Notes under the pieces: generated by a model
The model's database searches: none
Seen by the model: the letters and a program-made list of their open reading frames with translations, nothing else
What the model was told of the DNA's origin: nothing
From: Erythrophleum ivorense
Taxonomy: Eukaryota > Streptophyta > Magnoliopsida > Fabales > Fabaceae
Direction: 5' to 3'
Length of the DNA stretch: 64,000 nt
Assembly (NCBI GenBank): GCA_026724425.1
Contig: JAIUCV010000666.1
Coordinates: 62,001 to 126,000 of the forward strand
Translations under genes and position numbers: made by a program
Part shown: positions 13,158 through 25,600 of the stretch, in pieces
How positions within the stretch are numbered: position 1 is the first letter of the stretch
Layout of the letters: the number at the start of each line of letters is the position of its first letter

Positions 13158-13490
13158 AAATTAATATATATTGAAATAATATATGTAAAATGTTAAAATA
13201 AATAATTATTTTTATTATATTAAAATAATAGTTTATAAACATAAATAATTATGTAAAAATAACAAATTATTTATAATTATATATATATATTATATTTATC
13301 ATATATATATGTTTAATATATATTATTATATATATATATATGTATATATATTATATTTAAATAAATTAATATATATTAAAATAATATATGTAAAATATAA
13401 AAATAAATAGTTAATTTTTATTACATTAAAATAATAATTTAAAAATATAGATAATCATATAAAAATAATAAATTATTTATAATTATATAT
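13158..13490. repeat. Diverged AT-rich tandem duplication (offset about 205 bp)
   Basis: A segment of about 128 bases at 13158-13285, beginning AAATTAATATATATTGAAAT, recurs at 13363-13490 as AAATTAATATATATTAAAAT. Both continue AATATATGTAAAAT and end near AAATTATTTATAATTATATA. The spacer between them is mostly TA repeat. There is no coding content. Confidence 0.6.
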
Positions 13491-14656
13491 TAAATAAAAT
13501 AATAAAATATTAATTATAATTATATATATAATAATCCATTCTTACATTATATTTTTTTAACCTAAAGATATTTTGATCATTTGTTATTATTTATTTTTCA
13601 TTCTATCATTATTTTTATCTTATCAAATAGGTAAATAGAAAGATATATATTTTTTATTTTCCTATCATATTAAACGTAATTAATTTAATTATATTCTATA
13701 TAACATTCTTTTTTATTTTTATCAAAAAAAAAATTATATATCCAATGAAGTATAAGTAAAGATACATCCCAAAAAGTTACAACTAATATTTTTTTTAATT
13801 CCTAGAAAAGACTAATCAAAAGAAAGTTTCAACCCTCTTTGGCGCTTATTGCAAAGTTCAAACCATTTTAAATCCTAACAAATATATCACAGGCTTGTTT
13901 TTCAGACTCGTGAAGATAACTAGTGCCCGATATACGGCTTGATAGTGTATTTGATAGGTAGTAGTTTAGGTATGAGACACAAATCTCACCTTTCGTCCCT
14001 TTCTCCAACTACTATAGCACTTGATAGCTCTCCTTCAACTATTTTCATCACACAATTTACAGTGTTGATTACTTTAGACATTCATCAATTAATCAACAAA
14101 TGCGAAGAGAAATTCTTAACTGATTGGGTTGTCATAAGCTACAATAATCTGTGCATAAGCAGGCGATTTAAGCGGAACGTTAGATGATTTGATGCTTAAT
14201 AATAGTAAGTAGCTGCGACGTTATATCTGTTGGGACATGTGAGCAATATTTCTTTTTATGTTTTGCTCTTCACTTACCAAACTTGGGTCCCATTATGTCT
14301 CTCAATGCAAGAAACTCCAACTTACTCTGTATAGAATATCAGTGGCTGTAGTGTTAATTATCCTATTATTTTTCAAAGTCATCTCCCAAAATTTATTCTA
14401 AAATTATCAATGAGCTTTACTCATATGCAATATTTAAAAGTTTACGCTTTGTATATAGCTATTTCCAATTTATTTGTGTACATTATTCCATATGGAATAT
14501 TGTGTGGGGGATATACAACTTTCCAAAACACAATTGGAAAATAAAGTTAAATAAAAAAAAAGTCACTTAAAAATTGTTGGTATAGACAATGTATGATTTC
14601 TCATATAGAAGAGATTTTTTAAGGTGAAATCTCCTCTAAAGTAATGAAGTATCTTA

Positions 14657-14657
<1 letters not shown>

Positions 14658-14690
<33 letters not shown>
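14658..14690. repeat. ATT trinucleotide microsatellite
   Basis: About eleven perfect ATT units in the spacer upstream of the NDR kinase gene. Confidence 0.9.
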
Positions 14691-15160
14691 TATTTTGTAT
14701 CAAAAAATTAATTAAAAAAAAACTCTTACTTCACCACTTTAAAAAAGGTCTTCATTTCAGGATATCACCTTTTTACTCTCAAATGATGGTAGATTTTGAT
14801 TTAAAATCAATTGGTGTTGAGTAAAGTTATTTAACAAGTATGTGAACTACATTCAAGATATAAAAACAGATTTTGTGAGAAAGGATTTTTTTAAAAATCA
14901 TTTTTTGTATGTTATTGATGAGAATTCAATTACACATTGACATGTTTCATTTTTCTTATAAGCTCTTTAATAAAGAGTTTGACCTTTAAAAAGATTGAAT
15001 TTTTTACTCTTCAATTATCTTGAAATTTGTGATAAAAATAATGTTTTATAAACACAAAACATATTTCGGAGGCACAATCTTAAAAAGTTCAATCTTTTAA
15101 GAAATAGTGTTCTCCATTTTGTTTATCATTTTAATGTAATTATTTTTTTATCTTTTTTTT

Positions 15161-15402
15161 GGGAAAAATACATTTTACCATCATGAGTTATAATCTGATT
15201 ACAAAATTGGTAAGTAAAATTATGAAACACTCCTATAAATTTTAAAATGTAACAAGACACCCCTTAAGTATCAAACACTATTGTTATAATGGTGTTTTAT
15301 TATGTGTTAAAATTTATGGAGATATTTTGTTAAATGTTAAATTTTATATATTAATTACGTAATTAAATCATAATTCACGAGATAAAATCCATTTTCTCCT
15401 AG
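15161..15402. repeat. Full-length foldback (palindromic) MITE-like element
   Basis: The left arm, starting GGGAAAAATACATTTTACCA, aligns along its whole length with the reverse complement of the right arm, which starts AGGAGAAAATGGATTTTATC. Matching continues through TGAGTTATAATCTGATTAC versus TGAATTATGATTTAATTAC and through CTATAAATTTTAAAATGTAA versus CCATAAATTTTAACACATAA to the centre, where AAACACTATT faces AATGGTGTTT across a few loop bases near 15288. Arms are about 115 bases. Such elements are non-coding but their transcripts can form long hairpins. Confidence 0.65.
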
Positions 15403-16080
15403 ATTTTTTGGTAGAATTTTTATAAATTTAGTTTCCATAAAAATTCTAATATTATTCCTATTACATTAAATGATATAAAATAATGAAAATAATGCATAAT
15501 GTAATTATAGTGTATGTATAATAATAATAATAATAATCAAGTTTTAAATTCTAATCATAATTCTTAAGATAATTTCAATTAATTGCTTACATGGGTTTAA
15601 TTGATGTGCTGATTTCAGGGGAAAAAAAAGTTTTCCAATTATTTCCTTGTCTGCAACGGAATCGAATCTTTTCTGGACCAGTTTATCGCGGGAACCAAAC
15701 TCCAGAGTCAGTAACCAACTTTTAAATGATACAACCAAATACCTTTTTTTTTTTTTTTTAATTTTGCCCGTTAAAACCAAACACTTTTCGGTATGAATAA
15801 TCGATCACTCCCTTTCTTCAAAGATATTTTTATTATTAATTTAATTATTAAAATTTTATTAACATTAATTTTGTTATAATATTTTAAAATATGTATTAAC
15901 TTAAAATTAAATTAAAATTATTATAAATTTTTTAGAGATTATATTGATAATAATAAAATTTTAAATTTAATTAATATCATTAAAATATTTTATAATTAAT
16001 ATTATAAATAACTCGTTTAGGTATTTATTTATTGTCCACTTATTTATAATTATCGAAAATTATAATGGGGGCTAAATACA

Positions 16081-16698
16081 CTGTAATATGAACGCGGAAG
16101 ACCAATATAAAATGGAAAGAGAAGTGACCGTTGGCGTAGCCGTGTCCGGGTTTGAGAGAATCGCGCGGACACGTCGTCTGAGTTTCTCAGAGCCGGAGCC
16201 AAGACAAAGCCATTTTACACCGAAATTGCTGGATTCACTGCCAACTTTCTTGTTTCTCTTTCTAGGGTTTCGCGGGATCATTATCTGTTTTGGCCCACAA
16301 TTAATTACTCGGTAATCCGAATTCTCAGTCTCGTTAATTTTTTTGCGTCATTGAAACGCAATTCTTTGGCGTCGTGATTGCCAATGCGTTCTGAATGGTC
16401 CTGGGTTCACATATTTTCTGGCTTCTGCCGCTTGCCGGCATCAAGCATACGGCTTTTGCTTCGAAAATGATTGAAACTGTTTCTGGCGTGAATTTTGAGA
16501 AATGGGCTACATGCAAATTTTGAAGAGAGATGAGAATTTTCTTTTCGGACTTTAGATGTACATATAGAAATAGTAGGCGTGACTTTTACTCTCATGCAGG
16601 TTTCTTGCAATTAAGTTTTTTGGGATTTGAAGCGAGCTATTTTCAGAGGGAACTTGGCTTGTTAGTCATCAAGGTACCTGCTGAGCTCGGCGAATGAT
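16081..16698 (+). other. Probable 5' leader of the NDR kinase gene
   Basis: GC content rises here relative to the spacer. A TAGGGTTTCGCGGG block at 16263-16276 is typical of plant transcription start regions. The stretch contains short upstream reading frames, one of 75 codons starting at 16088, with no known domain. A leader intron is possible but was not resolved. Confidence 0.4.
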
Positions 16699-19600
16699 AT
16701 GGATTCTGCCAGGGGTTGGTTTCAGAAGTTTCAGCCAAGGGATAAAATGAGGGCTTCTACGAAGAAGAAGGAGGGTTTTGGTGGAGGAATCGGAGATTCA
16801 GATGCACAGTTGGATGAAGAAGCTCTTTCCAATATCACGAAACAGAAGGTTGCAGCGGCAAAGCAGTATATAGAGAACCATTACAAGGAGCAAATGAAGA
16901 GCCTTCAGGAGAGGAAGGAGCGGTATGATTTATTTCGTGAATGCTACAAACGGTTTGACATTATTTTTTATGTATGAGAACATTAAGTAATGCAACTTAT
17001 CTTCAAATCCCCTGAAAAAAAAAATTGTGAGCATCTTCTGGCATCCTTATATGCAATAGAAGAAATTTCACTAGTTTCCTGCTGTGCTGTTACTTCCATT
17101 TCTATAGCTGACGCTATTAATTGATACTTAATGTTCTAATCTTTATCGGTTAAAGAGTTTTTTCCTTTAAACTTTTTAGTCATATCAATACTACCTTCTG
17201 GGTTGCATTTCTTTTCCTCCCTTCCTTTTGCGTTACATGATGCTAGATTGAGCTGCACATTTGTTCCTAGGAGCATCATCGTCATACTAAAATAATTGGA
17301 CAGAAGCCTTTTTTATCAAGGAAGTTTCTATTTCTGTTTAGTATACTTGTACACTGTTATTATCATATTATGTCACCAAATGGTTAAGCTTTACCCACAA
17401 TGTGGTATGTTTGTTCGCAGCTTATAATGTTATTATTTCAGAAAATATATATTTCAAAAATTTTGAAAGCATCATTAAATATCACTTTGTTGATCCAATA
17501 AATTCCAATGATCATGGCCACTTATTCTGAATAAAAACTTGTAACCTGTCAGTTGCTTGGCTGTAACCATCTCTTATTTAAGATGGGAATATCGCTGCTT
17601 ATGTATCGGTCCCTCAAATGTGCTAAAAATTGGTATATTGGAATCTTAATAGTATCTAAAGTTAGTTGTTTGAGGAGAATATGTAGGATCAGTTGCAAGT
17701 TCTATATAGTCAATTATGCATCCCAATTTAACTAGAAGGTGGCTGCATGAACTCATTTGTTAACATTCTTTTAAATACAAGTGACCTGTTTTGAGTATAA
17801 TGAAGGAAAAATATTGAAATTTTGCCCCATTGTTAAAATGGGAGCCGTGAGAAAAAATGGACCAGAAAAGTTGTAGGAAATCTTTATCAATTTTTGAATG
17901 CAGGTGGAGGGTGCTAGTTTTCATGAATATCTGTTCCATGTTTTGTATATTTTTTCAACTTAGTTTTATAAATCTTGAAAAAAAAAAAATCATAGCACTT
18001 TACCATCATCACATCATATATTGTGTATTATACAAGTTATAGTGCAAGACAAGAAGTTGCAATTTGAGATACTGATTTATCTGGGATTTTCCAAAAAATT
18101 TGAACTACCATTTTGGGTGGATATTCAATTGGGATGATTATGCAGGAGAAGAATGCTTTTCATTTGGTCCAACTTACTATTTTTGGCTTGCAAGTTTGGA
18201 TTGCCATCTTGGGCGGATAGTCAAATTGGATGATTGTGCAGAAGAAGAATGTTTATCATTATGTCCAACTTACTATTTTGTGGCTCGCAAGTTTGGAGGT
18301 GGCATATGTCAGTCTTACATTGAGATTAGTCTTTTGAGGACGTTTATGTTTGTAACTCATGTCTATAAGTCATTGTTATTATTTTATCCATTGGGGTTTG
18401 GATGTCCTTTGGAAGAATAAAAAGGGCAGCCTAGTGCACGAGGCTCCCACTAGGTGGGGTCTGGGGAGGGTAGATGTATGCAACCTTACCCTTATTTTTT
18501 TACAGAGAGGCTGTTTCCAGTTCGAACCCATGACCTCCAGGTCACTCAGCGGCAACCTTACCGTTGCGCCAAGGCTCGCCCTCCTTTGGAAGAATATCCA
18601 AAGAAAAATGAAGTACTTTTTTTTTTCGCCTTGTAAATGGTAATCTAGTGAATGAATCTGGTAGGTCTGAAGATATCTCTATATTCTGTTCTCAAAGAGA
18701 GCTTCTTAAGACTCAAAGTCACTGACTCTTAAACACAATTTCTTGTCAAGACCCGTGGGAGCTATATGGTTCTAATAACTTAAGAGAAATATATTAATGT
18801 GGCACATGGACTATTTTCTTAGTAATAATTACCTTTTCTTCTTGTTATTTTCCTTGAATGTTAATGTGTATAATAATTGCATTGACAAATCACTTATGTG
18901 GTAATAGGAGGTAAAATTTTGTTTTGCTTCATTTTTTTAAAACAGTCGAACTACCTTGGAAAAGAAGTTGGCTGATGCTGATATCTCTGAGGAAGACCAA
19001 AACAATTTGTTCAAATTTTTGGAGAAAAAAGAAACTGAATACATGTGGCTTCAGAGGCATAAGATGGGTGTTGATGATTTTGAGTTATTGACTATGATAG
19101 GAAAAGGTGCATTTGGAGAGGTATGTATAAGCTTGTATATGATATGAGTAATGGTGGATTGTTTTACTATTTACTTTAAGCATAGAATCAAATTAATTTT
19201 TTATTGGCTACTTTCATATATATATATATATATATGTATATATTATGTAATATATATTCTTATTTACTATTGATTCATTAGATGCATATAAATAAATGAG
19301 ATGCTTTTAGAGAAGATATTATACAGAAGAAATTTGTAATAGGAAAATGCAGGCAAAAAAAGAGCCTAATGTATCCATGATGCCATCTTTCTTTCTTTCT
19401 TTCTTTTTTTTGTTTCTTTTAAATATATTTCACAGAGATATCATAATCTTAAGTGATAATTTAGGATAATTGACATTGTTGCTTAACCTCTTCTATAAAT
19501 AATAGCAAAGGTAGGTCTCCGTCCTCACTTTTTGTATCTTAGTTTTAATTAAAAGTTATCCTTCTTTAATGCAAATATAAGATTTTTAGGGTTATAAAAG

Positions 19601-22600
19601 TTAATAAAAAATTGAAATAGAATGAATTAACATTTTTAAATAACTCTACCATGGATATTTTAAACTCTAGTTCTTTAATTTTCTCCACTCTAATCCAAAT
19701 TCATAATTGGCATGCCATGGCATGTGATACATTGTCAAATAACACTTTTGGTGGTGCAGTGTGGCAAACTCCTCATGCACTAATTTTTTTCTAGCACATG
19801 GTGTGCCCCGCATGAATGTATAGCTAAAATCAATGTTGTCAAAACCAGATCGGATCGGCCAGTTCAACTGAAAACCGGTGAACCGGCACCTTGTCTAGTA
19901 CGAAAGTCTCTAGGAACCAGCTTGTTTCAGAACCGGTCAAAGGTAGTCAAAAACTGGGTTGAACTGGCCGATTTTGGGTGAAAACTGGCTCGAAATACGC
20001 GGTTAAACCGATTTGCAATGTCTTCAAATATAATCTCCCAAAATGCTTCCCGTCGCATCTCAAACCCGTCCTCCTGCCTTGATCAGCACTGCATCTTACC
20101 ACTGACACAAGCAGGCGCTTTTAGTTAATATAGGCAATATTTAATATAAAAACTTGTCTCCATTTGAACAAATCAGCATAATTTCCTTTACTGTCTCGAA
20201 CCCCTGCCTTCCAAGTTGGAATTGTCGCCCCTACACCATTGAATCAAGAAGCAATTTTGCTTATGGGATGTAATATTTAAATTTAATACAAATGTTTATA
20301 TTTCTATTTTAGCAAATTAAAACCATTACCTTACAATTTGAACCCTAACCTTTGAATTGATATTTCTATTTATTAAAATTGTATAAATATATTTTAATAT
20401 ATAGACAAATTAAAATTTAAATATTATATCATATCTGACTTATTTTTATGTATAATTAGTTATAATATATTTTAAATTTATTAATATTTGCTTATTATAT
20501 TAAATTTTAATATATAAAAATAAAAATAATATATATATTTAATTATCACCGGTTTGACCACGGTTCAACTACGGTCAAACTAATGAACCATGAACAAATA
20601 CCTTCATCGGTTTAATGATTGGTCTGATTTTAAAAACATTGACTAAAATATTGATTCAGTCTTGTTATTCTTCTCTGATTTCTCCTTCTTTTTCCTTCTC
20701 TATATTGTTTCACATCTCTTTATCTGTTTCATGTCTCCGTCTATATTGGCATTCTCCCTTCCTCCTGTACTCCTTCAACTTTAATATGCTTATGATTTTG
20801 GGGTTAGATGCTAATTCTTTTCTTGATACGATTGGATTTTGGATGATTGCTGAGGTTATCAAGAATTATAGTTTGAGAATGAGAAAAACTCTTCATATGT
20901 ATTAGTTGTTTTATTTGTGCATTATTGTTATTTTGGATTATATTAAAGGACATTTTATGTGCATCACATTTAAATGTTGCAATGCGCAACACGATGTGCC
21001 ACAGCTTTAGGACCCCCTTTTGCAATAGTGTGCCGCACACCATTATTCTACCACTTTTTTTCTTAACTGCATATCACTTTCTAGTGGCTACAAATGCCAA
21101 CCTTTTGCAGTCGTAATTTTCTGTTGGATTTCATATTCTGGTCTTAATCAAGGAGGAGCCCATCTTATAAAAACTATACTGTGGCTTTGCTGAGATGGGC
21201 TTACTGTATCAGCTTGTTAATGAAACTTTCTCTTTTTCCTTCCTGTTCATTGTTAAAAGAAGAGAAAAGAAAGTCCAATTACATCTAGCTTATTTGTGCC
21301 CACACATACAAAAGGGATGATCTCTCTCTCTTTTTTTTTGGGGTTGAAGAAAGGTTGATCCTTTGTCTGAAAACAATGTGGTATATGATTGTGTTTGTGG
21401 AGGTGACACCTCTTTCTTGATCCCTATGTTCATTGTTAGATACTTGGAATAAAAAGTTCTTTGTTTTCTGCTAATAGTTTGAATGCTTCCTAAAACTTGG
21501 AGATTTGTGCAGGTCAGAGTCTGTAGGGAAAAGACAACAGGTCATGTATTTGCAATGAAAAAGCTAAAGAAATCAGAGATGCTTCGCAGAGGCCAGGTTT
21601 ACAATCATTTGTCTTGCTAGATTATACTGTTTTGGACAAGAGCAGTTTGTATGTCCAAGTTTGATGAGATTATCATACTTATTTCCAAAGTTGTTAATAT
21701 CTTCAGGTAGAACATGTCAGAGCTGAAAGGAACCTCCTTGCAGAGGTTGACAGCAATTGCATAGTCAAACTTTACTGTTCTTTCCAGGATGATGAATACC
21801 TATACCTGATTATGGAGTATCTACCGGCTGGGGATATGATGACTTTACTTATGAGAAAGGATATCTTGACTGAAGATGAAGCTAGATTTTATGTAGGAGA
21901 AACAATTTTGGCTATTGAATCTATACATAAACACAATTATATCCATAGGTATGTATAAAATAACTTATATATAACCCACTGTTAGAATTATCAGTGTTTC
22001 CATGATTGCTATCCACATCAGTTTAAAATGATCACATGCTGAAATCTGTTTGGTGCATGAAGTTAGATTTACTTACCTGTATATTTGTCCGTTTGCAATA
22101 AACAACCTTAGTCGATTTTAGACTATAAATTGATCTTTTGAGTATCTTATGTTGCAGGGATATTAAGCCTGATAATTTGTTATTGGATAGATATGGACAC
22201 TTAAAACTGTCAGATTTTGGACTTTGTAAACCATTAGATTGCAGTATACTTCAAGAGGATCAACTTTCTGTTGGTCAGAATGTGAATGGTTCTACACAGA
22301 ATGATGAACACGGATCCTCAAATCGCACACGACAAGAACAATTACAACACTGGCAAAAGAACAGAAGGACACTTGTAAGTATACTGCTTTTATATGTGTT
22401 GTTACATAGTGTATAAAATTAATTGCTTATAATAATAGCAGTGGCAGGTTTGTCAGATATTTAAGTCATGTACCCACAACGCACACGCGCGTGCGCACAC
22501 ACACACACACACACAAAGAAAGAGAAACAAAATGATGGATTCTGATGTCAGGGTTAACTGTAAGGAAGATGCATTTCTTGCCTCATTGTGTTTTAGATAA

Positions 22601-25600
22601 ATGTATTCCTTTTTTACTTTGATTGTCCTTGTAATTGTGTAAATGTTGCAGGCTTATTCTACTGTTGGTACGCCAGATTATATTGCTCCAGAAGTTCTAT
22701 TGAAGAAAGGTTATGGGATGGAATGTGATTGGTGAGTTTTATGCATGTGATTTGTTGCCTTGTTAATATTGTTTCATTCAATTCTGGTTGATCTTTTTAA
22801 AATTTTGCAACTTACTTTGACAGTCAAGATTATTCTATAATCAAGAGACACATTGTCATTTATTTCTTTTCTCCTTTGTAATCTGTGATAAGGGTAAAGA
22901 GAAAGTTGAAAAAGAGAATGCGATCACCAACTTGTCATTTGTTAGTTCCCTTGTGTCTATTTATAACCATAAAATGGGCCAACATTAGAATGGGCTCAAT
23001 TATCCCCTCACCTAGCTACTGCATTATCCTAACGTCCTTTAAATTTGTTCAAAAGCATATAGGCTTTTGATTCATTTGTGTGGATTGCATGGATAAATTA
23101 TTATAAGTTCAGAGTTGTGACAGAATTATGGTTGCTATTCACAGGTGGTCACTTGGAGCTATTATGTATGAAATGTTGGTGGGATTTCCTCCTTTTTATT
23201 CTGATGATCCAATGTCAACATGTAGGAAGGTAATATTTCTGATAGAAATATCTACTGATATGAACTTTTGTATGAAATTCGCTTTTGGTCAACTTTTAGT
23301 AAAGCTATTTGTTTCTGTCTTTTGTAGTCTTCATCAAGTTCTTTTATTCTAATGTCAACTAGATGGCTAGATTGTTTGCTCTTTGATAAAGTCTGGTTAA
23401 CATCTTTGATTTACATTATAATCAGATTTGGCATAATGGCATGTTTTGTGTTAAATTTTACTTAAGTAAATTTTCTGTGTGGATTAAATAAAGGCAATTT
23501 GTGAACCATTTCAACTTATGGTCAGTGGGAACGAGGCTGAAACATTTATTCTCATCAGTTTATGAATTATCAATTCAAATGTATTTCTTTCTTTCCTTTA
23601 CAGAACTACAGCTTCCTAATAAGTATCATATCTGTCCCTTCTGCATAGTTTATGTGCAGAGTACTTCTTCTTATACAGACAGCTTGGGTTTTGGCTTCAT
23701 GATGGAGTGGCTAGTTGACCTGATTCATGCTGTGTATGATGAATCTAAGCCACTGACTGTAGTCTTAACTGAATGATTGTTGATAGATAAGGAATTAATG
23801 CTTTAAATCTAAGGAAATGAAATTTACATCCTCATGGGGCCATACTATTGCGCCTTGTTTGACTAAAAGTTGTATTGGGACCCTAGAGATCTGGAATGTT
23901 ATTGAAATGGAAAACATAAGTCAAAGTTAATGTTACAAGGGAAGTTAGTTAGTTAGTTAATAGCTGACTCTACATAATTATATCAGAACTACCTACCTAA
24001 CCTATTACTCCTAGGAGTCAGGATTGTATCTATGAATGTGTTGAATGAAGTGAATTGTTTTCTATTATCTGTCTCTTGGTGCAACTAGTACCAGTTAATT
24101 ATCTCATTTGAGTTTCTTCCTTCTTGCATCAGCAACTTTTTAGGCCTTCATAACGTTTTACTGTGTCTTATTCTACATTTTGATTTTTTTTTAATTGAAA
24201 TTTGAATAGTTTAGAAGTTTTCTAAGCCTCTGTAGTGCTGCTATTTTACCTCAGCTACCTGTTTCACACAGATAGTAAACTGGAAATCTCACTTGAAATT
24301 TCCTAAAGAAGCAATGCTATCTCCTGAAGTTAAAGCTTTGATCAGTAAACTTTTGTGTAACGTGAACCAGAGGCTGGGATCAAAAGGTGCCGGTGAAATA
24401 AAGGTGTTGTATGGTGTGCCCTATTCTAAATTCTTAGATTTGTTCCGTTATATAATTCAATATAAAGGTTACCTTCCAGCTGTATTCCTTTTCAGGTTCA
24501 TCCATTTTTCAAAGATACTGAATGTGATCAGCTATACCAAATGGAAGCTGCATTTATTCCTGAGGTTAATGATGACTTAGATACTCAAAATTTTGAGAAG
24601 TTTGATGAGGTGTTTTAGTGCTTTAGATTCTTATTTATTTTGTGTGGCTACATTCTGAAGCCATCTGCTTTGTTCATTATACCTTATTTTACGTTTTACA
24701 TCTGCAGTCTGACAGCAACAGTCAATCATCATCAAGAAGTGGTCCATGGAGGAAGGTGATTTTAGGTGTTTGCTTCCCTGTTGCGAATTTGTCACCAAGT
24801 TATCTGCAGATTTTGCATCTGCATAACTTTCTGTTGGCTGATATATTCACGAAGCAATACTTTGTTTCTGTTCTATCCATAAACCCTTTTGGCAAGATAG
24901 GGAGGAGCAAGGAAAATCAATTAAATATCATTGTTTAAATCACTTATCTGTCAATTATAGTGCAGTTCTGACGTTCTGGAAAGTAATTTTCCTTTGAACT
25001 TACATTGCTTGCGATGTATTTTAGCTGGGAAAAGTTGGATAGATAGTTAAGAGGCTATTATTCAAATGTAGGACCATGGTAGTAGGCAATCTGCCACAGG
25101 CTAGCAAACTTGTCTGGAATTCCCATATTTGAAGTTCCATTTGTTCTTCTGTTCACTATAAGACAAATTTTGGCTTTCAAAATCACCTGCCAAGTGTTAA
25201 GGCAAACAGTCTCTTCTTCAGTATCATAATATTGATTATATCCAGATATTGCTATTATGATTGCTGAAACTTTGGATTGTAACATGCGTATTTTCTTGAA
25301 GTTTTAGGAAGCCTTAAGTCATGGCTTTACTAGGGTTGTGTTTGGGCTTTTGCTAATTTGATGATTGGAAAAAAAAAAAAAGAAGTTTATGCTAGGTTGA
25401 GCATTGACTTCCATGACTTAGGGTTGTTAAGATGTGCTTGTGATTCAAATCTGTTAATCTGTACTAAAGGGAAGTCTTCTCTGCCCTTTAGTGAAAATTT
25501 GAGTGTTCAACAAGATACGCGGACGTGTCTTTTTAAGTTCTAGTAGTTGGTTGTCTACTTCATGAGCCAATGTATATGAGGATCATTTTGTCTTAGGTGA

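Larger units (their letters stand above)
8151..16080. other. AT-rich spacer with scattered repeats
   Basis: The 3' untranslated part of the NECAP gene probably occupies the first few hundred bases. After that no coding signal is convincing: frames at 10376-10558, 10784-11008, 13939-14187 and 15544-15780 lack recognisable domains. Recognisable repeat structures are listed separately. Simple repeats include TA runs near 9308, 13101 and 13260-13350, and an ATT run at 14658-14690. Confidence 0.6.

Noticed and set aside
18100..18420. 106-codon frame over a tandem repeat in NDR intron 1
   Set aside because: No homology recognised and it lies inside an intron; openness follows from the repeated unit.
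18480..18581. tRNA gene candidate from A and B boxes
   Set aside because: The boxes belong to the SINE head; no complete cloverleaf is present.
18454..18643. Frames across the SINE
   Set aside because: Sequence is a tRNA-derived SINE, not coding.
20200..20270. tRNA-like wording TCGAACCCCTGCC
   Set aside because: No matching A box or cloverleaf; it lies inside the hAT element.
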